Assembly: GCA_028288315.1 (NCBI GenBank)
Contig: JAQBNY010000253.1
Coordinates: forward strand, 1-8,258
Length of the DNA stretch: 8,258 nt
Source: Mucilaginibacter sp.
GTDB lineage: Bacteria; Bacteroidota; Bacteroidia; Sphingobacteriales; Sphingobacteriaceae
Direction of reading: 5' to 3'
Both the position numbers and the translations under genes were made by a program. Positions 1 to 6,033 of the stretch are shown piece after piece; within the stretch, counting starts at the first letter, position 1; every line of letters starts with the position of its first letter. The notes under the pieces were generated by a model. That model was not told where the DNA came from. It saw only the letters and a program-made list of their open reading frames with translations, and did no database searches.

Positions 1-929
1 ATCCTTTATTTAAAGGCTTTGGAGTGGGTTTAAATAGTGGTTGGAACAACACAGCATCCACAAAAAAACTACTTCATTTTGATCTTAGAATAACAGCCTC
101 AGCTGCTTTTGTACCTGTTTCTGATAAAACTTTTGATGTAACCAAAATTGGCTTATCAAGCGCGTTAACACCTGCTGATCCTACAAAAACTATTGCTCCT
201 ACAATTGGTGGCCCTTCTAATTCCGGCCCTGTAATGAATATTAATGACAACAATGGACAACCTGTTGGTCAGCTGACCTTGCCTAAGGGTTACACTTCAA
301 TTATTCCGGCACCGACTGTACAATTAACTATCGGTCTTATTCAAAACACGGACGTTACTGTACGTGCTATACCAAGCATTAGTTTAGGCAGTAGCCTGGG
401 ATCGGTTTCAATGTTTGGTTTGGGGTTAAAACATAATTTAATGCATGACATTTTGGGCAAAAAGGCAACTGTAGTACCGTTTGACCTGGCCGTAGCATTT
501 GGTTATAGTCGTTTAAATCTTAATATACCTGTTAATGTACAGCCTTCGGCTAATGCGCAGCCAGCAAATGCACAGCAAAGTACTGATTTTTCAAATCAGC
601 GCATTGAGGGCCATTTCAATAGCTTTATGGCACAGGCTATTATATCTAAAAAATTACTTTTCTTCACTCCATTTTTATCTGTGGGCTATAATTCTGCTAA
701 CACAAGTATTGGTGCAATAGGCAATTATCCTGTATCATCATCAAGTTCGCTTATTGGTGGACCGAGATATGTTACCTATACCAATCCTGTAACTATAAAT
801 GAAAAAAGCATCAATGGCATGCGCACAGATTTAGGATTCCAGTTAAATTTAGCCGTATTCCGCATCTATGCTTCTTACAGCATTGCGCAATATCAATCTG
901 TTAACGCCGGAATAGGTTTTGGCTTTTAA
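1..929 (+). CDS. DUF6588 family outer-membrane beta-barrel-like protein (5' partial)
   Basis: The frame is open from the window edge (first full codon at 3) to TAA at 927-929, giving about 308 visible residues. The N-terminus, including any signal peptide, lies outside the window. I recognise the DUF6588 pattern of Bacteroidota: an early GLNSGWNNT segment, a central VTVRAIPSISL strand region, then FGLGLKHN, then QRIEGHFNSF, and a C-terminal YSIAQYQSVNAGIGFGF stretch. Strands alternate polar and hydrophobic residues and the protein ends in phenylalanine, as expected of a barrel recognised by the outer-membrane assembly machinery. Family members are usually about 330-360 residues, so perhaps 40 are missing. 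An Ala/Asn/Gln-rich loop (ANAQPANAQQ) is probably exposed. No substrate or function is known. It lies 8 nt upstream of the PLP enzyme gene, so co-transcription is possible. The GTG at 24 is not the start, because coding pattern continues upstream of it. Family assignment is fairly confident; the barrel location is inferred. Confidence 0.78.
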   Translation, partial: PLFKGFGVGLNSGWNNTASTKKLLHFDLRITASAAFVPVSDKTFDVTKIGLSSALTPADPTKTIAPTIGGPSNSGPVMNINDNNGQPVGQLTLPKGYTSIIPAPTVQLTIGLIQNTDVTVRAIPSISLGSSLGSVSMFGLGLKHNLMHDILGKKATVVPFDLAVAFGYSRLNLNIPVNVQPSANAQPANAQQSTDFSNQRIEGHFNSFMAQAIISKKLLFFTPFLSVGYNSANTSIGAIGNYPVSSSSSLIGGPRYVTYTNPVTINEKSINGMRTDLGFQLNLAVFRIYASYSIAQYQSVNAGIGFGF

Positions 930-937
930 TACATTTA

Positions 938-1831
938 ATGAATATTGATTTAGAAATCTCCAGCCCTGTTCATCAAATTAAAAATATATTATTTGATAAT
1001 AAAGGGCTGGAGGTTTTTATTAAGCGCGACGATATGATACACCCTATTATATCGGGCAATAAATGGCGCAAATTAAAATACCTTCTGTTACAGGCACAAA
1101 CCCAGAATAAAACTCACCTGGTTACATTTGGCGGGGCATACTCTAACCATTTACTGGCAACCGCGGCGGCAGCTGCAAGGTTTGGCTTTAAGGCAACGGG
1201 GATAGTACGCGGAGAAGAAGTGCAAAACAACACCCTGTTCTTATGCCGATTGCATGGCATGCAATTAATATTTACCAACCGCGAAAGTTACCGTGATAAG
1301 CCTGCATTGTTCAAAAAATACTTTACTGATGATACCGATGCCTTTTTTATTGATGAAGGCGGCGCATCGCCCGAAGCTGCCCAGGGTTGCAGCGAATTAG
1401 TAAATGAACTTACCCAAAACTATGACCATATATTTTGCGCTTGCGGCACCGGCACTACAGCGGCGGGTATAATTAATGGTTTGGCCCAGCACAACTTATC
1501 TACCCAATTCAACGCTATACCGGTATTTAAAAATGGTGATTTTATAAAGGACGAGATAGATAAGTTTTTAACCGCGCCCACAAATTATCAATTGCACACC
1601 GGTTACCATTTTGGCGGATATGGTAAAACCACCAATGAGCTGATTAACTTCATTAAACAATTTGTAACCGATACCGGTATCCTCATTGAGCCGGTATACA
1701 CAGGTAAAATGCTTTATGCCTTATATGACCTTGCCGCAAAAGATCATTTTAAACCCGGCAGTAAAATATTGGCAATACATACTGGCGGTATTTGGGGCTT
1801 GTTGGGGATGAAGGATAAGTTTGCATCCTGA
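938..1831 (+). CDS. PLP-dependent D-cysteine desulfhydrase-like / ACC deaminase family protein
   Basis: This 297-aa protein belongs to the fold-type II PLP family of ACC deaminase and D-cysteine desulfhydrase. The Schiff-base lysine should be K42 in SGNKWRKLKY. The following GGAYSNH (65-71) is the conserved substrate-carboxylate region, and CGTGTTAAG (169-177) is the glycine loop that holds the PLP phosphate. Two positions separate the activities in this family: true ACC deaminases carry Glu and Leu (E295 and L322 in the Pseudomonas enzyme), whereas D-cysteine desulfhydrases carry Ser/Thr. Here they are T255 (VYTGK) and T282 (HTGG), so degradation of D-cysteine or a related amino acid to pyruvate, ammonia and sulfide is more likely than ACC cleavage. 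The protein is shorter than the roughly 330-340 residues of well-studied members but looks complete at both ends. The ATG lies 8 nt after the upstream stop, with no clear Shine-Dalgarno sequence. No terminator is visible after it. Family is confident; substrate is inferred. Confidence 0.88.
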   Translation: MNIDLEISSPVHQIKNILFDNKGLEVFIKRDDMIHPIISGNKWRKLKYLLLQAQTQNKTHLVTFGGAYSNHLLATAAAAARFGFKATGIVRGEEVQNNTLFLCRLHGMQLIFTNRESYRDKPALFKKYFTDDTDAFFIDEGGASPEAAQGCSELVNELTQNYDHIFCACGTGTTAAGIINGLAQHNLSTQFNAIPVFKNGDFIKDEIDKFLTAPTNYQLHTGYHFGGYGKTTNELINFIKQFVTDTGILIEPVYTGKMLYALYDLAAKDHFKPGSKILAIHTGGIWGLLGMKDKFAS

Positions 1832-1920
1832 TCCAACCTCCTGATAAGAAGGCTTCATGATTAAAAACAGTAAAACATTATAAATATTTCGCTCCTACTT
1901 GCTGAACTATTTGCATGTTC

Positions 1921-1932
1921 AGTTCAAAAACT
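1921..1932. repeat. Near-palindromic repeat, copy 1, upstream of lat
   Basis: AGTTCAAAAACT is the first of two copies of a GTTCAAAAAC core in the gap before lat. Its outer arms pair (AGTT with AACT around CAAA). A CTGAAC/GTTCAG inverted repeat with a 9-nt loop (1902-1922) abuts it. It could be an operator half, but the site is short and AT-rich, so chance is possible. Confidence 0.3.
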
Positions 1933-1968
1933 ATGTTTAGTTTATTTAAAGTTACTTTTTTTCCAATC

Positions 1969-1980
1969 GGTTCAAAAACC
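1969..1980. repeat. Near-palindromic repeat, copy 2, upstream of lat
   Basis: GGTTCAAAAACC shares the GTTCAAAAAC core with copy 1, placed 48 nt downstream of it. The outer pair differs in a symmetry-preserving way: A...T in copy 1 becomes G...C here. It ends 9 nt before the proposed -33 element of lat, a position suited to a regulator binding site. No regulator can be named from the sequence. Confidence 0.3.
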
Positions 1981-1989
1981 TTTAAATTA

Positions 1990-2018
1990 TTGATATTTAG
2001 GGCTTTTTAGTAGATTTG
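1990..2018 (+). promoter_or_regulatory. Bacteroidota-type promoter for lat
   Basis: TTG at 1990-1992 is followed by an 18-nt spacer and TAGATTTG at 2011-2018. This matches all fixed positions of the -7 consensus TAnnTTTG, and the spacing suits the -33/-7 promoters used by the primary sigma factor of this phylum. Only 17 nt separate the -7 element from the lat ATG, so the 5' leader would be roughly a dozen nucleotides and have no room for a standard Shine-Dalgarno site. Confidence 0.6.
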
Positions 2019-2035
2019 TTACAAACCAGTTTCCT

Positions 2036-3367
2036 ATGTATAAATTGCAAGTAACTCCGCAAAATGTTCAAGCTTCTTTAAGTAAACATATTTTGGCTGA
2101 TGGCTTCGACCTCACCTTTGATATGGAAAAAAGCCAGGGTGTTCACATCTACGATGCCAAGAATAACCGCACATTGTTAGATTTTTTCACTTGCTTTGCC
2201 TCCGTCCCTTTGGGTTATAATCATCCAAAGATGCTTAATGATGAGGTTTTTAAAAAGAACCTGTTACTAGCAGCATTAACCAATCCATCCAACTCTGATA
2301 TTTATACAGAACAATACGCCCAGTTCCTGGAAACTTTTTCGCGCGTAGGCATACCGGACTATCTGCCCCATGCCTTTTTTATATCTGGCGGCACATTAGC
2401 TATTGAGAACGCATTAAAGGTGGCAATGGATTGGAAAGTACAAAAGAACTTTGCAAAAGGACATACCAGCGAAAAGGGTTTTAAGGTAATCCATTTTGAG
2501 CATGCTTTTCATGGTCGGTCTGGTTATACATTAAGCCTTACCAACACCCAGCCGGTTAAAACCAAATGGTTTGCTAAGTTTAATTGGCCAAGAGTATCAA
2601 TTCCAGAGATTTATTTCCCGCTTAATGAAAGCAACCTTGATGACTTATTGAGCCGTGAAGCAAAATCTATTGCAGAAATTAAAAAGGCATTTGCAGATAA
2701 CAAAGACGATGTATGTGCTATTATTATTGAGCCTGTATTATCTGAAGGCGGCGACAAGCACGTGCGCCAGGAATTTTTAGAACAACTGCGGGTTTTGGCT
2801 GATGAGAACGAGGCCATGCTAATTTATGACGAGGTACAAACCGGCGTTGGCTTAAGTGGTAAATTTTGGTTGCACCAGCACTTTGGCGAAAAAGCAAGGC
2901 CTGATATTTTAGCATTTGGTAAAAAAATGCAAGTATGCGGTATACTGGTAGGTAAAAAGGTTGATGAGATAGAGAACAATGTATTTAAAGTATCATCGCG
3001 CATTAACTCTACATGGGGAGGCAGTTTAGTTGATATGGTGCGCTCATCAAAAATATTAGAGATAATTGAAGAAGATGGTCTATGCGAAAAAGCCGCCCAA
3101 ACCGGCGAATATCTTCAAACCGGATTAAAGAATATTGCAGCTAAAAATAGCCTTATAACAAATGTACGTGGCAAGGGCTTGCTCACCGCGTTTGACTTTC
3201 CTGATAAGCAAACACGCGACGCTTTTATTAACTATGGATTAGAAAATAATATTATGTATTTAGGGTGCGGTGAGCGAACTATACGCTTTAGGCCAGCACT
3301 TATTATTGAGAATCAAAATATTGATGAAGGCTTAGAAATGCTGCAAAATACACTGCCTGTACTATAA
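2036..3367 (+). CDS. lat: L-lysine 6-transaminase (lysine epsilon-aminotransferase)
   Basis: This 443-aa class III PLP aminotransferase transfers the epsilon-amino group of L-lysine to 2-oxoglutarate. The products are glutamate and 2-aminoadipate 6-semialdehyde, which cyclises to piperideine-6-carboxylate on the way to 2-aminoadipate. FISGGTLAIENALK (115-128) is the cofactor-phosphate region, DEVQTG (265-270) contains the aspartate that contacts the pyridine nitrogen, and AFGKKMQVCG (293-302) carries the PLP lysine, most likely K296. The FGKKxQVCG form is a hallmark of lysine 6-transaminases rather than ornithine or GABA aminotransferases. Residues known in Mycobacterium tuberculosis Rv3290c appear conserved: N324 and T326 in INSTWGG match its N328/T330, E237 its substrate-gating Glu243, and Q268 its Gln274. 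Length fits the family (about 440-450). It has its own promoter and terminator and is probably monocistronic. The semialdehyde dehydrogenase for the next step is not in the window. Confidence 0.93.
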   Translation: MYKLQVTPQNVQASLSKHILADGFDLTFDMEKSQGVHIYDAKNNRTLLDFFTCFASVPLGYNHPKMLNDEVFKKNLLLAALTNPSNSDIYTEQYAQFLETFSRVGIPDYLPHAFFISGGTLAIENALKVAMDWKVQKNFAKGHTSEKGFKVIHFEHAFHGRSGYTLSLTNTQPVKTKWFAKFNWPRVSIPEIYFPLNESNLDDLLSREAKSIAEIKKAFADNKDDVCAIIIEPVLSEGGDKHVRQEFLEQLRVLADENEAMLIYDEVQTGVGLSGKFWLHQHFGEKARPDILAFGKKMQVCGILVGKKVDEIENNVFKVSSRINSTWGGSLVDMVRSSKILEIIEEDGLCEKAAQTGEYLQTGLKNIAAKNSLITNVRGKGLLTAFDFPDKQTRDAFINYGLENNIMYLGCGERTIRFRPALIIENQNIDEGLEMLQNTLPVL

Positions 3368-3391
3368 TAAAAATGTAATAATATCGCTACA

Positions 3392-3430
3392 AGTGCCTGT
3401 TTTAAAACTAAACAGGTGCTTTTTTTATTT
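3392..3430 (+). terminator. Intrinsic terminator after lat
   Basis: An 11-bp stem (3392-3402 with 3410-3420, including two G-U pairs) encloses a 7-nt loop and runs directly into a T-rich tract from 3420. It starts 24 nt after the lat stop and should end lat transcription. Confidence 0.85.
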
Positions 3431-3557
3431 ACTATATACTATAATTGTATCGCAGCGTTTATATATTGTATTATTAACTATTAAATAAGTTATTCAATAC
3501 TCAAAATATAGTTGCAAACACATATTACAATATATACAAGGGGATATTTACATTATA

Positions 3558-4001
3558 ATGAACAGACAAATTGAAAAATTAAAAAAGCAACTTACAGAGA
3601 TTGCTGAGGTTGTTAATTCTTTCCAGTCTGAGGCTGTACAAGTGCGTGTAGTCGACAGACTTTTAGACGAGATCATGGAAACAGAGAAGTTAGAAACGGA
3701 AGGATCTGAAGTTTTCAATAAAAAAGTCCGTAGATCAAGAACTGGTAATGATAGGCAACAACCATCACAACAAGGCCGTAAAAAACCAGGTGCTACTAAA
3801 GTATTAAATCAGTTACTTGCCGGCGACTTTTTTACACAACCACATTCAATATCTTCAATAGCAGATTATTGCAAGGATAATTTTAATTCTGACTTTAAAA
3901 CATCTGAGCTATCAGGCATCTTGTTAAAGCTTGCCAAAGAAAACAAGCTAAAAAGGGAAAGAAGCAATGAAAACAACCGCTTCGAATACGTAGCGGTTTA
4001 A
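3558..4001 (+). CDS. Uncharacterised coiled-coil / winged-helix-like protein
   Basis: I cannot assign this 147-aa protein to a named family. Three parts are visible. Residues 1-45 are a charged amphipathic helix with heptad-like hydrophobic spacing (IEKLKKQLTEIAEVV, then VRVVDRLLDEIM), suggesting a coiled coil or dimerisation region. Residues 52-80 are a basic, Gln/Pro/Arg-rich and probably disordered linker. Residues 81-147 resemble a winged helix: KVLNQLLAGDFF, then SISSIADYCKDNF, then a long helix KTSELSGILLKLAKENKLK and a short closing strand, RFEYVAV. A DNA- or nucleoprotein-binding role is plausible but inferred. There is no signal peptide or membrane segment, so it should be cytoplasmic. 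A GGGG run at 3540-3543 lies 14 nt before the ATG, too far for a normal ribosome binding site. A weak promoter candidate (TTG at 3466, TAAGTTAT at 3486) lies in the AT-rich leader. It is bounded by terminators on both sides, so it is probably a single-gene transcript. Confidence 0.8.
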   Translation: MNRQIEKLKKQLTEIAEVVNSFQSEAVQVRVVDRLLDEIMETEKLETEGSEVFNKKVRRSRTGNDRQQPSQQGRKKPGATKVLNQLLAGDFFTQPHSISSIADYCKDNFNSDFKTSELSGILLKLAKENKLKRERSNENNRFEYVAV

Positions 4002-4003
4002 TC

Positions 4004-4040
4004 AAAAAAAGGCTCCGAAATTCGGGGCCTTTTTTATTTT
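4004..4040. terminator. Bidirectional intrinsic terminator between convergent genes
   Basis: A GC-rich inverted repeat (4011-4018 with 4022-4029, one G-T pair, 3-nt loop) is flanked by seven A residues at 4004-4010 and seven T residues at 4030-4036. On either strand it forms a hairpin followed by a U-tract. It lies 2 nt after the stop of the 147-aa protein gene and 25 nt past the bshB1 stop on the other strand, so it can serve both. Confidence 0.88.
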
Positions 4041-4065
4041 ATAAATACCCTGATTACCGCGCTAT

Positions 4066-4791
4066 CTATTTAAGATCAAACAAATTATCTACCCCTAAAA
4101 TTTTACGAGAAGTAAAACCTTCGGCGTATTTAACCTGGATGCTTTTACCCAACTCTCTTGCACGGCCTTCAATTATTTGTAAAAATTCTGGCGATGAGAT
4201 GTAGGTTTGTGGCTCATCCTCGTTCCACTCTGGGTTGTGGAACTGTGAGGCATAGGCATAAATGCTTTCAACCTTTTTATCCCAGTAGGGTGTTACATCA
4301 ATTACAATATCTGGTTGAATGTAGCGGTCCTGAATAAAGTGCAATACTTGCTTAGGTCGCCATGCTTCCTGTGGTTTGCCGTTGTGGCTGGTTTCAATAC
4401 GGCGCAAGCCTGCTAAAAACGAAGCGGTTTCAACCAGTTCATTAGCACGGCCATGATCAGGGTGGCGATCATGATAGGCATTTGTAATAATAATTTCGGG
4501 CTGATATTTACGTATGGCCTCAATAACTTTTAATTGATACTCTTGGGTGTTGGTGAAAAAACCATCAGGCAGTTCTAAATTTTCACGTACAGCTATACCT
4601 AATATTTCCGCAGCTTTTGCTGCTTCCTGATCGCGAATCTCGGCAGTACCCCGGGTACCTAACTCGCCACGTGTAATATCAATTATACCTACCTTATGGC
4701 CAAGTGCAACATGTTTTAAAATAACACCTGCACAACCCAGTTCGGCATCGTCCGGGTGTACCGGTAAAACTAAAATATCTAATTTTAACAT
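4066..4791 (-). CDS. bshB1: Bacillithiol biosynthesis deacetylase BshB1
   Basis: This LmbE/PIG-L-type zinc enzyme removes the acetyl group from N-acetylglucosaminyl-malate to give glucosaminyl-malate, the second step of bacillithiol synthesis, between BshA and the cysteine-adding BshC. From the chosen ATG the protein has 241 residues. HPDDAELG (12-19) supplies zinc ligands H12 and D15 and the general base D14; HPDH (110-113) supplies H110 and the third ligand H113. These numbers coincide with those reported for the Bacillus cereus homologue BcZBP. ITRGELGTRGT (39-49) is another family signature. The frame stays open a further 36 codons upstream, but that extension overlaps the glutathione peroxidase gene and is unlike the family; the chosen ATG puts the conserved LDILVLPVHPDD strand at the N-terminus. 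It is the last gene of the operon, 16 nt after the peroxidase stop, with an AT-rich leader and no Shine-Dalgarno site. bshA and bshC are not in the window. Confidence 0.93.
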   Translation of the reverse strand: MLKLDILVLPVHPDDAELGCAGVILKHVALGHKVGIIDITRGELGTRGTAEIRDQEAAKAAEILGIAVRENLELPDGFFTNTQEYQLKVIEAIRKYQPEIIITNAYHDRHPDHGRANELVETASFLAGLRRIETSHNGKPQEAWRPKQVLHFIQDRYIQPDIVIDVTPYWDKKVESIYAYASQFHNPEWNEDEPQTYISSPEFLQIIEGRARELGKSIQVKYAEGFTSRKILGVDNLFDLK

Positions 4792-4807
4792 AAACAGAAT
4801 TAAATGA

Positions 4808-5308
4808 TTATTGATCAGCAGATAACAGGCGCTGAATTTTTTTCCTGATCTTGGAAGATGTGGGGTTGGTGAAGGGGTAAAAATAATCAACAACCGCACC
4901 GGCTCTATTAACTAAAAACTTATGAAAGTTCCAGCGTGGAGTGCAGCTTAAAACACCGTTCTCTTTCTTATCGGTCAAAAACTTATAAAGTGGGTTAGCA
5001 TATGGGCCGCGTACCCTTATCTTATCAAATATTGGAAAATTGCTACCGTAATTGTTACAGAACTGCTCAATTGCCACGCCCTCTAAAGGCTCCTGTCCGC
5101 CAAAATCATTTGATGGGAAAGCCAGTATCTCAAAATCCTTACCGGCAAATTCACTTTTCAAGTTTACGAGGTCTTTCAGTTGCGGGGTAAAGCCGCATTG
5201 CGAGGCAATATTCACTATTAGCAATACTTTATCTTTATAATCAGATAAAGTAATGTGCTCACCATTTATTTTATCAACGTTGAATTGGTAGATGCTTTTG
5301 TTATCCAT
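4808..5308 (-). CDS. Glutathione peroxidase family protein, two-Cys thioredoxin-dependent type
   Basis: This 166-aa protein of the glutathione peroxidase family (thioredoxin fold) reduces hydrogen and organic peroxides. The peroxidatic cysteine is C38 in NIASQCGFTPQ, encoded as cysteine and not selenocysteine. The other tetrad members are visible as Q72 (FGGQEP) and W126-N127 (RWNFHKFLV). C84 in EQFCNNYGSNFP aligns with the resolving cysteine of plant GPX-like enzymes (Cys155 in poplar, spaced 48 residues from the peroxidatic Cys; 46 here), including the same distance to the following FP. The enzyme is therefore probably recycled by thioredoxin through an intramolecular disulfide rather than by glutathione. 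No signal peptide is evident, so it should be cytoplasmic. The ATG comes 2 nt after the DUF4294 stop (TAATAATG), which suggests translational coupling; bshB1 follows after 16 nt. Co-transcription with bshB1 supports a shared role in thiol redox and peroxide defence. Confidence 0.93.
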   Translation of the reverse strand: MDNKSIYQFNVDKINGEHITLSDYKDKVLLIVNIASQCGFTPQLKDLVNLKSEFAGKDFEILAFPSNDFGGQEPLEGVAIEQFCNNYGSNFPIFDKIRVRGPYANPLYKFLTDKKENGVLSCTPRWNFHKFLVNRAGAVVDYFYPFTNPTSSKIRKKIQRLLSADQ

Positions 5309-5310
5309 TA

Positions 5311-5928
5311 TTAATTTTGCATGGATACATAACCTACCTGCTGCAGTATTGTTTCAATATCGCGTTGCTCATCACGGTCATAGGTCTCTTTTAAATTATG
5401 CCCAAATACTTTGGCCACAGATTGGAAAACAAAAGCCTTAAAGCCACCTTTTAATTCCTTCAGCATATCATAGCTGGTATTACCGGTTTCGCGGTTAATC
5501 AGCTTTATTAAAATCTCGCCCTGGTCAATGGTTAGGTTTTTTATTTCTTTATTAAACAAACCCTTCACCTCAGTTTCGCAAGCTTTAATTAATATCTTTT
5601 GTTGTTTCTTATCCCCGGTAAGGGCCAGGTCTCGTTGTAATTTCTGGTATCTTGCCCCGGCAAAACGCACATATGGCAAAACCTTCATAATATTATACTT
5701 TAAGCGAAAGTAATTTGCACGGTCCTGCGCACTCGCAAAAATGCGTGTATCAACAATGACTACTTCGGGCAATACAATCCAGGGGACCAGCTCACCATCA
5801 AGCTTTGTCAGGTACGTTTTAACGGTATCATTTTTGCCCAGAATAACTGATGCTGCCCGTTTATCGTCCTGGGCATTAGCTATAGCCAGCGTACAACAAA
5901 ACAGAAGCATTAAAGTAATAAATTTCAT
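5311..5928 (-). CDS. DUF4294 domain-containing exported protein
   Basis: This 205-aa protein matches DUF4294, a Bacteroidota family without known function. Residues 1-19 form a signal peptide: a lysine, a hydrophobic core (FITLMLLFCCTLAIA) and an ANA-Q cleavage site. The region before the cysteines does not fit a lipobox well, so a soluble periplasmic protein is more likely than a lipoprotein. Typical family segments are LPEVVIVDTRIF (53-64), a Tyr/Arg-rich helix FRLKYNIMKVLPYVRFAGARY, then LIKLINRETGNTSYDMLKEL and KGGFKAFVFQSVAKVFGHNLK. The last segments are the most conserved-looking; no catalytic motif is apparent. It is the first gene of the minus-strand operon with glutathione peroxidase and bshB1. 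AGG 7 nt before the ATG could act as a weak ribosome binding site, and a -7-like promoter element lies just upstream. Position suggests an envelope role linked to redox stress, but this is only association. Confidence 0.87.
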   Translation of the reverse strand: MKFITLMLLFCCTLAIANAQDDKRAASVILGKNDTVKTYLTKLDGELVPWIVLPEVVIVDTRIFASAQDRANYFRLKYNIMKVLPYVRFAGARYQKLQRDLALTGDKKQQKILIKACETEVKGLFNKEIKNLTIDQGEILIKLINRETGNTSYDMLKELKGGFKAFVFQSVAKVFGHNLKETYDRDEQRDIETILQQVGYVSMQN

Positions 5929-5942
5929 ATTTTTACCTGGTA

Positions 5943-5950
5943 CAAAATTA
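5943..5950 (-). promoter_or_regulatory. Candidate -7 element of the DUF4294-gpx-bshB1 operon
   Basis: Read on the minus strand this is TAATTTTG, which matches TAnnTTTG at every fixed position and ends 14 nt before the DUF4294 ATG, a geometry close to that at lat. No TTG is found at the expected upstream distance, so the promoter is incomplete by consensus or needs an activator. Confidence 0.4.
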
Positions 5951-6033
5951 ACGCAATTTATTTTGTTATTTTATATTAAACTGCAATAATAAAAATTGTT
6001 ACAGGTTAAAGATAGTAGAACAAACGCTGAGAT

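Noticed and set aside
24..26. GTG as the start of the DUF6588 protein
   Set aside because: The frame is open to the window edge and the residues before it continue the family pattern. A start here would leave an outer-membrane-type protein without a signal peptide.
1902..1922. CTGAAC/GTTCAG hairpin as a terminator for the PLP enzyme gene
   Set aside because: The stem is only 6 bp with a 9-nt loop and is followed by an A-rich rather than T-rich run, so it does not fit an intrinsic terminator on the plus strand.
1832..2035. Riboswitch (for example a lysine riboswitch) upstream of lat
   Set aside because: The promoter lies only about 20 nt from the start codon, leaving no room for an aptamer in the leader, and I see no conserved lysine-riboswitch features.
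3431..3443. Tandem ACTATAT/ACTATAA repeat after the lat terminator
   Set aside because: It is two 7-nt units in very AT-rich DNA, which is easily explained by composition.
4792..4899. 36-codon N-terminal extension of the BshB1 reading frame
   Set aside because: It overlaps the 3' end of the peroxidase gene in another frame, has no family similarity, and the internal ATG at 4791 places the zinc-ligand residues at the numbers expected for the family (H12, D15, H113).
4808..5308. Selenocysteine glutathione peroxidase
   Set aside because: The catalytic position is an ordinary cysteine codon and the frame contains no internal TGA.
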